Source: Syntrophaceae bacterium UBA2251
GTDB taxonomy: Bacteria > Desulfobacterota > Syntrophia > Syntrophales > UBA2251
NCBI GenBank assembly: GCA_002347815.1
Contig: DDXV01000016.1
Span: 26,366 to 90,365, forward strand
Length of the DNA stretch: 64,000 nt
Direction: 5' to 3'
This document shows positions 16,753 through 31,516 of this stretch, piece by piece; within the stretch, counting starts at the first letter, position 1, and each line of letters opens with the position of its first letter. Below the pieces are notes generated by a model. The model searched no databases. It had not been told where the DNA came from and saw only the letters and a list, made by a program, of their open reading frames with translations. Both the position numbers and the translations under genes were made by a program.

Positions 16753-17604
16753 ATGTCCCAGGATATCCGTGAAGCGGAAAACCGCGTGTTCCGGCACTCC
16801 GGACTCGAAATGGCCGAGCACTGGGCGATCGCGCTCTCCGGGCTCGTCCTCCTGATGTCGGGCATGTTCGAGCTCCCGATGGCGGCGCGCTACCGGATCA
16901 CCGCCCTTCCCGGCTTCGCCTGGTCGGGGGATTTCATTGCCTCCCTCTACGTCCACTATGCCGCCTCGCTGGTCTTCGCCGCCGCCGCGTGTTTTCACCT
17001 GGTCTACCACGGCCTCCGGGGCGATCTCGGCCTCCTGCCGAAGCAGGGGGACGTGCGCGCCTCCATCGCCGTGATCAAAACCTTCTTCGGCAAGGGGAAG
17101 GAGCCGCCCTTCGGGAAATACCTCCCCGAACAGCGCCTCGCCTATCTCGGGATGGCCGTGACCATCGCCGTCCTGATCCTCTCCGGCCTGGTCAAGACCT
17201 ACAAGAACGTCTTCGCGCCCGACCTCGACTACACGCTCGTCCTCTGGGCAACGTGGCTGCATAACGCCTTCTTCGTCCTGTTCATCCTGGCCTTTGTCGC
17301 GCACATCGGGGCGCTGCTGCTGCGTCCGAACTGGCCGATGATCCGGGGGATCTTCACGGGAACCGTGCGCCTGGACTACGCCCGGCACCGCCATCCGCTC
17401 TGGATCGCAACGCTGGAACCGCCGCCCGCCCCGCCCGAAGCGGCGGCGGAACGGGCCGTGCCCGCACCTGTTCCGCCGGAAGCGGCCCCGGAGACGACAC
17501 CGGAAACCGTCGCCGCCGAAACCGAAGCGGACCTTCCGCAGACCCCTCCGGAGGGAGAGGCTACATCCCCGGCGGACGAACCGGACGGCGCCGCGCGGAC
17601 CTGA
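16753..17604 (+). CDS. Cytochrome b561-type membrane subunit (formate dehydrogenase gamma-like)
   Basis: A 283-residue membrane protein with four predicted hydrophobic segments (about 22-42, 62-85, 128-150 and 165-190). Histidines in these segments (EHWAIALSG, YVHYAASL, CFHLVYHGL, LHNAFFVLF) could bind two b hemes. It pairs with the ferredoxin gene 3 bp upstream to pass electrons between periplasmic Fe-S clusters and the quinone pool. The last 60 residues are an unusual Ala/Pro/Glu-rich tail without predicted structure, absent from ordinary FdnI-type subunits. The partner oxidoreductase is not visible in this window, so formate is only one possible donor. Confidence 0.85.
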   Translation: MSQDIREAENRVFRHSGLEMAEHWAIALSGLVLLMSGMFELPMAARYRITALPGFAWSGDFIASLYVHYAASLVFAAAACFHLVYHGLRGDLGLLPKQGDVRASIAVIKTFFGKGKEPPFGKYLPEQRLAYLGMAVTIAVLILSGLVKTYKNVFAPDLDYTLVLWATWLHNAFFVLFILAFVAHIGALLLRPNWPMIRGIFTGTVRLDYARHRHPLWIATLEPPPAPPEAAAERAVPAPVPPEAAPETTPETVAAETEADLPQTPPEGEATSPADEPDGAART

Positions 17605-17677
17605 CGCGCCGCGCCCGGGATTTTCATCGGCGAGGAGCGACGGACCCTCGTTCCTCCTTCCGAGTCGCCATCCGCCT

Positions 17678-18220
17678 TCAGGTCAAGTCTTTCAGGTACG
17701 GTTTGAACAGCCAGTGGATCAAAGAGATGAGGCCGATACTCAGGACAACGGCGACGAGCACATGGAGGGAAATGCCGGTCATCGCCACACCGAGGGCGGT
17801 GCCGGCGGCCGGGGGATGTTCCGTATCCGTGACGACCATCGTAAAGATGGAAGCCCCGACGGCAAGAGAGTAAATCAGGATGGACGAGAACAGGAACGGG
17901 TGGGGGATCAGGGAAAACAGGAATCCGGAGAACAGGCCGACCACATGCCCCCCGATGACATTTCGCGCCTGGGCGGTCACATAATCGGGCATCGCGAACA
18001 CGATGAACGCCGAAGCGCCGATGGAGGCGATGATGACCGCATGCTGGAGGCTCAGAAAATAAAGGACAACAAACACGGACAACGTCGCCAGAAGGCTTTG
18101 CAGCACGTAATGCTTCCAGTATCGCCTGAATTCCCCGTCAATTTTGATCAGTGCCTTTCGCAAGCGACCCCCTGCTTCCGGTGAGTGCGCGTTGACCCGG
18201 CAAAGCGGGACTCCGGCCAT
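17678..18220 (-). CDS. HPP-family integral membrane protein
   Basis: The conserved part is an HPP-domain membrane protein with four hydrophobic segments and the diagnostic stretch DTEHPPAAGTALGVA. HPP proteins are inner-membrane proteins; plant and cyanobacterial members have been linked to nitrite transport, but bacterial roles are mostly unknown. The frame opens further upstream to a GTG at 18313, but the first residues are low-complexity and Arg-rich. The ATG at 18220 is used here, and a TTG at 18163 with GGGGG before it is also possible. It diverges from purL. Confidence 0.75.
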   Translation of the reverse strand: MAGVPLCRVNAHSPEAGGRLRKALIKIDGEFRRYWKHYVLQSLLATLSVFVVLYFLSLQHAVIIASIGASAFIVFAMPDYVTAQARNVIGGHVVGLFSGFLFSLIPHPFLFSSILIYSLAVGASIFTMVVTDTEHPPAAGTALGVAMTGISLHVLVAVVLSIGLISLIHWLFKPYLKDLT

Positions 18221-18425
18221 CCCTCGGGACTTCCCCTTACGGAGCCCGTTCCGCGGCGGCGGCCGGACACGGCGGCCGGCAACGGTACCCTTCTTGCATA
18301 TTTCTCGAATCACATCAACAAAAGACTTCGGGAAGGCTCCTGACGTTCAATATCGGCAGATTCCGACGTTGCTTTACGCGGGGCTTTCTGATAAAAAGCC
18401 CGCATCACGTGACACGGGAACCGCC

Positions 18426-21404
18426 ATGCTCAACCGCATTGAAATCGGGTTTCGGGAAGGGATCCGGGACGCCCTGGGCGAAAAGATCCGGCGACGGATC
18501 GTCGAACACTTGGGTCTGGCCGTGGATCGGGTCCGGACGGTGGACGTTTACACCGTCGAGGGCGATCTCGCGACGGCGGAGCTGGAGGCGGCGGCCGCGG
18601 GGCCGCTCTCCGATCCGATCATCCAGACCTGGAGCGTCAATCGCGCCCTCGCCGACCGGTTCGACTGGCTCGTCGAGGTGGGCTTCCGCCCCGGCGTCAC
18701 GGACAACGTCGGCAAGACGGCGGGCGAGGCCATCCGTCTCCTCCTCGGTCGCGCAGACGCCGCTTCCGTAAGGGTCTACACCTCGCGGCAGTACATCCTG
18801 AACGGCCCGCTCGGCCGGGCGGAGGCCGAACGGATCGCCGCGGACCTTCTCGCCAACGACCTCATCGAACGATGCGAACTCATTGACGGGAAGGCATGGA
18901 ATCCCGCCCGTGGCGTCGCCCCCTGCGCCCCGAAGGTCGCGGGCGAAGACCGCCCTCGAGTGGAGGAAGTCGACCTCGACGTCGACGATGCGGCGCTTCT
19001 CGAGATCAGCGGCGCCCGCGTGCTCGCCCTGAACCTGGAAGAGATGCGCAAGCTCCGCGACCACCTGAAAGATCCGGGCGTCCTTCGAGAACGGGCCCGC
19101 GTCGGACTGGGCGCCCGGATGACCGACGCGGAGCTGGAGTGCCTCGCGCAGACCTGGTCGGAGCACTGCAAGCACAAGATCTTCAACGCCCGGATCGCCT
19201 ACGACGACGGAACGGGCCGCGTCCGCGTCATCGATTCCCTCTTCGACACGTACATCAAGGGGGCAACCCGCGCCGTCCGGGCGCGGATGGGCGAAAACGA
19301 CTGGTGCCTGTCGGTCTTCGTCGACAACGCCGGCGTCATCCGGTTCGACGAGAACTGGAACCTCGTCTTCAAGGTGGAGACCCACAACTCCCCGTCCGCG
19401 CTGGACCCCTACGGCGGGGCGCTCACCGGCATCGTCGGCGTCAACCGCGATCCGTTCGGCACGGGCCGCGGGGCGAAACTGATCTTCAACACGGACGTCT
19501 TCTGCTTCGCGTCTCCGGATTACGCGCAGACCCTGCCACCCCGGATCCTGCACCCGCGCCGGATCTACGAAGGCGTCCGCGAGGGCGTGGAGCACGGGGG
19601 CAACAAGAGCGGCATCCCCACGGTGAACGGCTGCCTCGTCTTCGACGACCGCTATCTCGGCAAGCCCCTGGTCTACTGCGGCACCGGCGCGGTCATGCCC
19701 GCCCGGCTCGACGGACAGCCGACCCATGTCAAGGAGATCCTCCCCGGCGACCGGATCGTCATGACCGGCGGCCGGATCGGCAAGGACGGCATCCACGGGG
19801 CGACCTTTTCCTCCGAGGAACTGCACGAGGGCTCCCCGGTCACGGCCGTCCAGATCGGCGACCCGATCACCCAGAAGAAGATGACCGACTTCCTCCTCGT
19901 CGCCCGGGACCGCAACCTCTACCGCTGCCTGACGGACAACGGCGCAGGCGGGCTCTCCTCCTCCGTGGGCGAGACGGCCCGGCTCGCCGGCGGCTGCGAC
20001 CTGGACCTCGCGAAGGCGCCCTTGAAGTACGCCGGCCTCGACCCCTGGGAGATCCTCATCTCGGAATCCCAGGAGCGGATGACCGTCGCGGTGCCTCCGG
20101 AGAAGCTCGGCGCCTTCCTGGCCCTGGCCGCGAAGATGGACGTGGAGGCCACCGACCTGGGGCGCTACACCGATTCGGGCCGGTTCCACATCCGGCACGG
20201 CGAGAAGACCGTGGCGTCCCTCGACATGGACTTCCTCCACGACGGCGTCCCGCAGCTCAAGCTCTCGGCCCGTTGGACGCCGCCGGACCACGCGGAGCCG
20301 GACTTCCCGGAGCCCGCGGACCTGGGGCCGGCCCTGAAGGCGATACTCGCGCGGCTCAACATCTGCAGCAAGGAGTCCGTCGTCCGCCAGTACGACCACG
20401 AGGTCCAGGGGGGGAGCGTCGTCAAGCCCCTGGTCGGCGCCGCGAACGACGGCCCGTCGGACGCCGCCATGATCCGGCCCTTCCTCGACAGCTTCGCGGG
20501 CGTGGTCGTGGCCAACGGGATCTGCCCCCGCTACAGCGATCTGGACGCCTACCACATGGCGGCGGCGGCCATCGACGAGGCGGTCCGCAACGCGGTTGCC
20601 GTGGGAGGAACGCTGGACCACCTGGCGGGCCTCGACAACTTCTGCTGGTGCGACCCGGTGGAATCCGAAAAGACGCCGGACGGCGCCTACAAGCTCGCCC
20701 AGCTCGTCCGGGCGAACGAGGCCCTTTACGACGTGACGACCTGCTACGGCGTGCCGTGCATCTCCGGCAAGGACAGCATGAAGAACGACTATGCCATCGG
20801 CGACACGAAGATCTCGATCCCGCCGACCCTGCTCTTCTCCGTCTTCGGGCGGATCGACGACGTCCGCCGGGCCGTGACGATGGACGCCAAGAAACCGGGC
20901 GACCTTGTTTATATCCTGGGAATGACCTACGATGAGCTTGGCGGATCGGAGTGGTACGCCCTGAACGGCTTTGTCGGAAACACCGTCCCCCGGGTTCGTC
21001 CGGAGACGGCCAAGGCCCGCTACGACGCCCTGGCCCGGACCATCCGCCTGGGCCTCGTCGCCTCGTGCCACGACTGCGCGGACGGCGGTCTGGGCGTCGC
21101 CCTGGCCGAGACGGCGTTTGCCGGGGGACTGGGAATGGACGTCGATCTCGCGAAAGTCCCGGCGGAGGCCATCGGGCGGAACGACGCCCTGATCTTCTCG
21201 GAGACGCCAAGCCGGTTCGTCGTGACGGTCTCCCCGGACCGGGAGGCGGCCTTCCTCGAACCGTTCCGGGGGCAGACCGCCGCCCGTATCGGCACGGTCA
21301 CGGCGGACGGGCATCTCCGCCTGCGGGGTCTGCGGGGGGAGGCCCTCCTGAGCGAGACGATCGGCGTCCTCAAGGCCGCCTGGCAGCGCCCGTTGAATTT
21401 CTGA
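18426..21404 (+). CDS. purL: Phosphoribosylformylglycinamidine synthase, PurS-PurL fused form
   Basis: A 992-residue ATP-dependent subunit of FGAM synthase, the fourth step of purine synthesis, using ammonia supplied by PurQ. The N-terminus (about 1-85) resembles the small PurS bridging subunit, starting IEIGFREGIRDALGEK. The body has the two PurM-like halves: TWSEHCKHKIF with the catalytic His, the metal/ATP segment NLVFKVETHNSPSAL, the TDNGAGGLSSSVGE loop, and a second-half copy with PCISGKDSMKNDY and SCHDCADGGLGVAL. The open frame extends far upstream of 18426, but that part is not protein-like; MLNRIEIGF is the natural start although its ribosome site is weak. purQ follows 99 bp downstream. 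Confidence 0.95.
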   Translation: MLNRIEIGFREGIRDALGEKIRRRIVEHLGLAVDRVRTVDVYTVEGDLATAELEAAAAGPLSDPIIQTWSVNRALADRFDWLVEVGFRPGVTDNVGKTAGEAIRLLLGRADAASVRVYTSRQYILNGPLGRAEAERIAADLLANDLIERCELIDGKAWNPARGVAPCAPKVAGEDRPRVEEVDLDVDDAALLEISGARVLALNLEEMRKLRDHLKDPGVLRERARVGLGARMTDAELECLAQTWSEHCKHKIFNARIAYDDGTGRVRVIDSLFDTYIKGATRAVRARMGENDWCLSVFVDNAGVIRFDENWNLVFKVETHNSPSALDPYGGALTGIVGVNRDPFGTGRGAKLIFNTDVFCFASPDYAQTLPPRILHPRRIYEGVREGVEHGGNKSGIPTVNGCLVFDDRYLGKPLVYCGTGAVMPARLDGQPTHVKEILPGDRIVMTGGRIGKDGIHGATFSSEELHEGSPVTAVQIGDPITQKKMTDFLLVARDRNLYRCLTDNGAGGLSSSVGETARLAGGCDLDLAKAPLKYAGLDPWEILISESQERMTVAVPPEKLGAFLALAAKMDVEATDLGRYTDSGRFHIRHGEKTVASLDMDFLHDGVPQLKLSARWTPPDHAEPDFPEPADLGPALKAILARLNICSKESVVRQYDHEVQGGSVVKPLVGAANDGPSDAAMIRPFLDSFAGVVVANGICPRYSDLDAYHMAAAAIDEAVRNAVAVGGTLDHLAGLDNFCWCDPVESEKTPDGAYKLAQLVRANEALYDVTTCYGVPCISGKDSMKNDYAIGDTKISIPPTLLFSVFGRIDDVRRAVTMDAKKPGDLVYILGMTYDELGGSEWYALNGFVGNTVPRVRPETAKARYDALARTIRLGLVASCHDCADGGLGVALAETAFAGGLGMDVDLAKVPAEAIGRNDALIFSETPSRFVVTVSPDREAAFLEPFRGQTAARIGTVTADGHLRLRGLRGEALLSETIGVLKAAWQRPLNF

Positions 21405-21503
21405 AGGGGCGCCCCGCGGCAGGGCGGAACAGGATCGAAAGAGGTCCGACGCGCGAAGGGAGCGCGATTCCCAAGGGTCTCAAAGGGTGGAGAAGCAAGC
21501 GAT

Positions 21504-22352
21504 ATGGCCCCAACGGTCAAATGCATCGTCCTTACCGGCAACGGCACCAACTGTGAGATGGAGATGGCCCACGCCTGCCGTCTCGCCGGCGCCGAGGTGG
21601 TGGAGATCGTCCACCTGAGCGAACTCCTCTGCGGGGAGAAGCGCCTGGAGGACTATCATTTTCTGAATCTGCCGGGAGGATTCCTGGACGGGGACGACCT
21701 GGGTTCGGCCAAGGCCGGGGCCAACCGGATCCTGCATGCAAAAACCCGCGGTCGCGAAGCGGGAGCCACGAGCACCGAGGCGCGGCTCTACGATCAGTTC
21801 TCCCGCTTCATCGAGGACGGGAAGTTGATCCTGGGGGTCTGCAACGGCTTTCAGCTCCTCGTCAAGCTCGGGGTGCTCCCCGCCTTCGACGCGATGGAGC
21901 GGGCCCAGACCGTCACGCTGACGTACAACGATTCCGGGCGGTTTGAGGATCGCTGGGTCCATCTCAAGGTCGATCCCGCCTCCCCCTGCGTCTATACGGA
22001 AGGTCTGACCGGCCTTTACCTCCCCGTCCGCCACGGGGAAGGGAAGTTCATCCCCGGAAGCGCGGAGGTTCTGGCGAGGCTTCACCGGGAGCACTGCATT
22101 GCGCTACAGTACAGCACGGCCGACACCGCCGCCGCCACGCTCGACTACCCCGCCAACCCCAACGGTTCAGTCGACGCCGTCGCCGGCATCTGCAGCGCCT
22201 CGGGCCGCATCTTCGGTCTGATGCCCCACCCCGAGGCCTACCTCCACCGCACGAACCACCCCCGCTGGACCCGGGAAGATCTGCCGGAAACGGGGATGGG
22301 ACTCGCCCTGTTCCGGAACGCCGTCTCGTTCATCAAACGTCAACGCTTGTAG
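21504..22352 (+). CDS. purQ: Phosphoribosylformylglycinamidine synthase, glutaminase subunit
   Basis: A 282-residue class I glutamine amidotransferase releasing ammonia for PurL. The nucleophile is Cys113 in GVCNGFQLL, and His242 and Glu244 (MPHPEAYLH) complete the triad. The oxyanion motif LPGGFLDGDD is near residue 56. It is longer than the 225-residue Bacillus PurQ and matches the longer type found with fused PurS-PurL. GGAG lies before the ATG. It forms an operon with purL, and rnk follows 52 bp downstream. Confidence 0.95.
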   Translation: MAPTVKCIVLTGNGTNCEMEMAHACRLAGAEVVEIVHLSELLCGEKRLEDYHFLNLPGGFLDGDDLGSAKAGANRILHAKTRGREAGATSTEARLYDQFSRFIEDGKLILGVCNGFQLLVKLGVLPAFDAMERAQTVTLTYNDSGRFEDRWVHLKVDPASPCVYTEGLTGLYLPVRHGEGKFIPGSAEVLARLHREHCIALQYSTADTAAATLDYPANPNGSVDAVAGICSASGRIFGLMPHPEAYLHRTNHPRWTREDLPETGMGLALFRNAVSFIKRQRL

Positions 22353-22404
22353 GCCGGCACGCAGCGCCCCCAAACGAAACCGAAGCCCCCGGGAGGGAAG
22401 ACCC

Positions 22405-22821
22405 ATGGCCGAACGCACCGTGTATATGACCAGCTTCGATATGGAGCGGCTCGAGAGCCTCATTCAGACCCACCGCTCGTCGTCGCCGAAGCGGAAAGCA
22501 CGGATCGACCGGCTGGAGAAGGAACTCGACCGGGCCGTGATCGTCGATCCGAAGGACATCCCGGCCGACGTGGTCACGATGAATACCAAACTGCGCCTGC
22601 GGGACGAAACCTCCGGGGAAGAAATGGTCCTGTCGCTGGTCTTTCCCGCGGACGCCGACCTGGAGAAGAACCGGATCTCCGTGCTCGCCCCGATCGGCAC
22701 GGCGCTCTTGGGCTATCGGGTGGGCGACGTCATCGAATGGGAGGTCCCGTCGGGGACGAAGACCTTCCGGATCACCGAGACCCTCTACCAGCCGGAGGCC
22801 TCCGGCCACTACGACGTATAG
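22405..22821 (+). CDS. rnk: Rnk-like GreA/GreB C-terminal domain protein
   Basis: A 138-residue protein. A short N-terminal helix segment (about 1-50) precedes a GreA/GreB C-terminal FKBP-like domain (about 52-136) with the signature LAPIGTALLGYRVGDVIEWEVPSG. Rnk binds RNA polymerase near the secondary channel and was first named for effects on nucleoside diphosphate kinase. It lacks the long acidic-tipped coiled coil of GreA, so it should not cleave stalled RNA itself. GGGAGGGAAG precedes the ATG. It follows purQ on the same strand and converges on pyrG with a 64-bp gap; no terminator was recognised there. Confidence 0.85.
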   Translation: MAERTVYMTSFDMERLESLIQTHRSSSPKRKARIDRLEKELDRAVIVDPKDIPADVVTMNTKLRLRDETSGEEMVLSLVFPADADLEKNRISVLAPIGTALLGYRVGDVIEWEVPSGTKTFRITETLYQPEASGHYDV

Positions 22822-22885
22822 CCGATGGATCTGGATTGTCCCCCCGCCCGGGCGAGACAGGCCGATGCGGCGGTGGACGGACGGA

Positions 22886-28311
<5,426 letters not shown>

Positions 28312-28515
28312 CGCGAGTCCCTCCGTCCTTTCATTTCCGGCCGCTTTGCGGAACACGGCCGTCAGCGAATCTTTGGATCCAGCAAAGCAAGACACGTACC
28401 ACTCGCACACGCAAACCCGCCGTGACGGGCGGCGCGGCCGGAGGTGGAGCGCCCCTTGCGGCCACCGTTTCGTGGCCCTGTCTTGAAAGCGGGAAATCAA
28501 GGCCGGAGGCGGGGT

Positions 28516-28552
28516 GTGCCCGAAACGAAATTGTCCCTCCCGGGACGGGCAC
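28516..28552 (-). other. Possible structured leader upstream of the GlmS-like gene
   Basis: Nested inverted repeats lie in the 261-bp space between the beta-helix gene and the GlmS-like gene: outer arms GTGCCC/GGGCAC and an inner GTCCC-GGGA-GGGAC hairpin. There is no T-run on either strand, so it is not a simple terminator. No known riboswitch or glmS ribozyme core was recognised. Confidence 0.25.
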
Positions 28553-28572
28553 GACAAAAATGTATCCCCCCT

Positions 28573-29823
28573 TCAGCGGCACTCCGGAAGGATCGAAAGA
28601 GACCGATCCACGACCGTGTCGACGATGTCCCGCAGCCACGCCGTTCCGGCCGCCGCCGCCGCCGCGTCCAGGGACTGCACGACGGCGAGATATCCGGATG
28701 TTCCGGCCGCCTCGGCGATGCGTTTCACGAATGCCTCGCGCCTCGAAGGCGCCGTCGATGCCTCTTCGCCCGACGTCAGGAACGCCTTGAGCCGGGGCCA
28801 GCCGGTCAGGAGAGCGCGCTGCTGCCGGACGATGGACGCGCACGCCGTCGCGTCCGCCCGTGACTCCAGACACCGGAGCGATGTCTCCATCTTTTCGGCC
28901 AGGGCCTCGAACCGGACGATGCGTTCGGCCAGGGCCGACTCCAGAACCTGCGTCGCCCCGTCGAAGAGCGCCGCCCCCAGGTCCTGGCTCCGGAAAAAGG
29001 GCTGACGGACGTGGAGATACCACTGGCGAAGCGCGAGGAGATTGGCGATATAATGCAGATTGTTGAGAACGCGACGGCGGATGTCGCCGTACAGGCCGGG
29101 CGTAAAGGGTTGGCGGACGTCGCGGCCGGTCGCCGACAGGAGCGCGCCGCCCTCCGGACAATCGCCCCGCCAGACCGTCCCGGCGGCGATGACGGTCCCG
29201 TAGCCGATGCGCGCCGGCCCCACGAGCCCGCCCTGCCCGCCCAGAAAGATCGGGGGCGCCTTCAGCATGACGCCCCGGGGGACGTCCCCCAGGAGGGACG
29301 CGGTCGCCTTGTCCTGCTGCGGCGTGTAGTTGAAGTGGATATAGGAGCTGCCCACCTCGCTGTGGTTCTTCCGGCTGGTCCCGCCCGCCATGAAGCAGTC
29401 ACAGAAGTTGATCAGGCTCCCCAGGGTGACAAAGGGAAACAGGAGGGTCTGCTTGAGGCCGACGGTGTGGCTGCCATTCGCCTCCTCCTCCAGGAGGCAC
29501 CCCTCCCGCACCTGGGCGCCGCTCGCCATGTTGGCCTTTTCCAGGAACACGGACGACTTGAAAAATCCCCCCTTGAGCTCCACCCCGGGCCCAAGCAGGC
29601 AATCGCTGAGACTGACGGGGGCTTCCTGCCCCAGGCGACATCCGGCGGCGATCAGGGTCCGGGCGCCGGAGATCCGCGTTCCGGCATGGAGCACCACGCC
29701 GTCGCCCGAAATCCGCCCGGGATCGACCTCTTCACCGACCTCCACCGTCTGGGGGAGGGGCATGCGCACGCCCCGGGCGAGCAGTCTTTCGACCTGGGGG
29801 GACAGACGGTTCCGTTCCTGCAT
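28573..29823 (-). CDS. Left-handed beta-helix protein, GlmU C-terminal-like
   Basis: A 416-residue protein. Residues about 40-240 show the short imperfect repeats of a left-handed beta-helix as in hexapeptide acyltransferases and the C-terminal half of GlmU. The most conserved stretch runs from INFCDCFMAGGTSRKNHSEV through HFNYTPQQDKATASLLGD to PPIFLGGQGGLVGP. The remaining 170 residues are helical. Relatives are often labelled UDP-GlcNAc pyrophosphorylase-like, but no nucleotidyl-transfer motif is visible. It precedes the GlmS-like fusion gene on the same strand, suggesting a shared amino-sugar role. ATG at 29823 is preferred over an upstream GTG at 29832 because GGGGTG lies about 7 bp before it. 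Confidence 0.7.
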   Translation of the reverse strand: MQERNRLSPQVERLLARGVRMPLPQTVEVGEEVDPGRISGDGVVLHAGTRISGARTLIAAGCRLGQEAPVSLSDCLLGPGVELKGGFFKSSVFLEKANMASGAQVREGCLLEEEANGSHTVGLKQTLLFPFVTLGSLINFCDCFMAGGTSRKNHSEVGSSYIHFNYTPQQDKATASLLGDVPRGVMLKAPPIFLGGQGGLVGPARIGYGTVIAAGTVWRGDCPEGGALLSATGRDVRQPFTPGLYGDIRRRVLNNLHYIANLLALRQWYLHVRQPFFRSQDLGAALFDGATQVLESALAERIVRFEALAEKMETSLRCLESRADATACASIVRQQRALLTGWPRLKAFLTSGEEASTAPSRREAFVKRIAEAAGTSGYLAVVQSLDAAAAAAGTAWLRDIVDTVVDRSLSILPECR

Positions 29824-29871
29824 GCAATTCACCCCGACGTCATCGCGTTCCGCGGAAAGGCGGCCGTTTCT

Positions 29872-30168
29872 TCAATCCGGCTGTCCATTCAACCACAGCT
29901 TGTTCATCCTGTTCTGGAAGGTATTGCGGTTCATGCCCAGATAGGTGGCGGCGGCGCTTTTGACGTGATTCGATCGCTCCAGGGCGATCTTGAACAGGCT
30001 CCGCTCCACCATGGCCATCACCTCTTCGTAGAGCTTGCTGCGGCCATTCCCCTCGTCGCACAGGAGCAGCGTCATGTCCTGCATCTTCGTTTCCAGCAGG
30101 TTCTCCACCCGTGAGGGAAGCTTCGCCGCCTCAGACGACTTCGTGGCCCGTGATGTGTTCGTTTTCAT
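29872..30168 (-). CDS. Fis-family DNA-binding protein
   Basis: A 98-residue protein whose C-terminal half is a Fis-type helix-turn-helix. VERSLFKIALERSNHVKSAA is followed by YLGMNRNTFQNRMNKLWL, the pattern shared by Fis and the C-termini of NtrC-family activators. There is no sigma-54 ATPase domain. The N-terminal 40 residues are basic and Ser-rich. Small Fis proteins bend DNA and act as nucleoid or local regulators. It lies 48 bp upstream of the beta-helix gene on the same strand, so it may regulate that cluster. Confidence 0.8.
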   Translation of the reverse strand: MKTNTSRATKSSEAAKLPSRVENLLETKMQDMTLLLCDEGNGRSKLYEEVMAMVERSLFKIALERSNHVKSAAATYLGMNRNTFQNRMNKLWLNGQPD

Positions 30169-30205
30169 AGCGGCGCCTTTCCGAATGGGATCCGCCCGGC
30201 CAGCC

Positions 30206-30721
30206 CTATGCCGGAAACAATTTGAGATAGACGAGGACCGCCAGAACCGCCGCGGCCGCCCAGGCAGCCGCGATGTTGGCGGGGTTCCGCGTCGGATTTT
30301 CCGCCTGCTGAAGGACCTCCGCCTCGATTTTCTCCCGGTCGAGATGCGTCGCGATCCCCCGGGCGAGATCGGCGAATCGCTCGTACTCGTTGGAGAGGAT
30401 GTGAAACCCGCGGCCGGTGGTCAGCAGGAGGTACACCTTCTTGCGCAACACGAGGCAGCCGACATGCGTGATGTCTTCCCAGCGCAGGGTCTTGGGCCTC
30501 AGGAATTTTCGGAGGGTGATTCCATCCGCCCCGATCGACACCCGCCGGGAGAGGGACTCGCTCCACACCAGGGCCAGGGGAATCAGGACCAGTGCCAGAA
30601 AGACCCGCTCCGTCGGCGTCCCGCCAAAAAAAGAAAGCGCCAGCAGGCCGATGATCAGGATCAGGACCGCCGTCAGGGGAATCACGAACGATCGCCTGAT
30701 TCTGTGCGTGTCCCCGTTCAT
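30206..30721 (-). CDS. Membrane protein with bacterial PH-like domain
   Basis: A 171-residue protein with two N-terminal hydrophobic segments (about 12-32 and 38-54), a soluble beta-rich middle (about 55-125) of bacterial PH-domain type ([27 protein letters not shown], here described in parts: start [10 protein letters not shown], end LRWEDITHV), and a C-terminal hydrophobic segment (about 148-168). The function is unknown. Its ATG overlaps the stop of moaC by 4 bp (ATGA), so it is translated with moaC, though no link to molybdopterin synthesis is evident. Confidence 0.65.
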   Translation of the reverse strand: MNGDTHRIRRSFVIPLTAVLILIIGLLALSFFGGTPTERVFLALVLIPLALVWSESLSRRVSIGADGITLRKFLRPKTLRWEDITHVGCLVLRKKVYLLLTTGRGFHILSNEYERFADLARGIATHLDREKIEAEVLQQAENPTRNPANIAAAWAAAAVLAVLVYLKLFPA

Positions 30722-31221
30722 TCCCGGTCCGATCCCTTTCCGGCGCCGCCCCGCCGGTATTCTCCGCTCTTCCCGCCGCGTTTGCGCAACAGCATGACCT
30801 CCCCGATGACCATCCCCCGGTCCACGGCCTTGCACATGTCGTAAATCGTCAGGGCCGCTACGCTGACGGCCGTCAGGGCTTCCATCTCCACCCCCGTCCT
30901 TCCGATCGTCTTCACCGTGGCCTCGACGCTCACCGTCCCTTCACGGGCGTCCACGGCGAAGATCAGATTCACGTCCGTCAGCTCCAGGGGATGGCACAGG
31001 GGGATCAGGTCCCCCGTTCTTTTCGCCGCCATGATGCCGGCGATCCGGGCCACCTGAAAGACATCGCCCTTGGGCATCTCCCCCGCCACGATCAGGGCGG
31101 CCGTCTCGCGCCGCATCCGGATCTGCGCTCCGGCCGTCGCCTGTCTCAAGGTGGGCGCCTTGACGCTCACATCGACCATGCGCGCCCGACCCTGTTCATC
31201 CAGATGCGACAACGTTGGCAT
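30718..31221 (-). CDS. moaC: Cyclic pyranopterin monophosphate synthase
   Basis: A 167-residue MoaC, which with MoaA converts GTP to cyclic pyranopterin monophosphate, the first intermediate of molybdenum cofactor. Signatures are [35 protein letters not shown] and the catalytic region [12 protein letters not shown], so Lys and Asp of the active site are present. GGAAAGG precedes the ATG at 31221; the frame is open further upstream but not conserved. Mo/W cofactor would serve formate dehydrogenases and aldehyde oxidoreductases elsewhere in the genome. The gene diverges from the yifB-like gene across a 295-bp spacer. Confidence 0.95.
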   Translation of the reverse strand: MPTLSHLDEQGRARMVDVSVKAPTLRQATAGAQIRMRRETAALIVAGEMPKGDVFQVARIAGIMAAKRTGDLIPLCHPLELTDVNLIFAVDAREGTVSVEATVKTIGRTGVEMEALTAVSVAALTIYDMCKAVDRGMVIGEVMLLRKRGGKSGEYRRGGAGKGSDRE

Positions 31222-31434
31222 GATTGCCTTTCCGTTTTCCCCCCGCCGGGACAGGCGCCTGCGTCCCGTCGCCGCGGAGGCGGAGATTTGCCGAACCGCC
31301 CCTCCCCCTGCCTGCCGGGAACGGGGCTGTGTCGAAGGGTAAAGAAGGGGTCCGCGTACGTATGGGGCGAAACTTAGCACAGCCCCCCGGCGTCGTCAAG
31401 GTGGATGGAAAAAAGATTTTCACCGATAAATTTC

Positions 31435-31463
31435 TTGCCAAAACACAAATCATCTTCTATAGG
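31435..31463 (+). promoter_or_regulatory. Candidate sigma-70 promoter for the yifB-like gene
   Basis: TTGCCA (31435-31440), a 17-bp spacer and TATAGG (31458-31463) lie in the AT-richer half of the moaC/yifB divergent spacer. The TTG start is about 54 bp downstream of the -10. Confidence 0.45.
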
Positions 31464-31516
31464 TACCTGCATCATCCCCGGTCTTCCGTCCTCATCGCGA
31501 TGCAGGAGGTACACCC

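Noticed and set aside
16753..17604. Reading the Ala/Pro-rich cytochrome tail as a frameshift into another frame
   Set aside because: The tail keeps a coherent Pro/Ala/Glu composition and a clean stop, and no conserved continuation was seen in the other frames.
18405..21314. A very long minus-strand open frame opposite purL (and similar ones opposite the GlmS-like gene at 24505-28425 and the carboxylase operon at 43110-46409)
   Set aside because: These are antisense shadows of GC-rich codons. The translations are rich in Arg, Gly, Asp and His with no domain, while the opposite strand encodes clear enzymes.
28312..28572. glmS ribozyme or riboswitch before the GlmS-like gene
   Set aside because: The conserved ribozyme core was not found by eye; only generic inverted repeats are present. 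An Infernal search with RF00234 would settle it.
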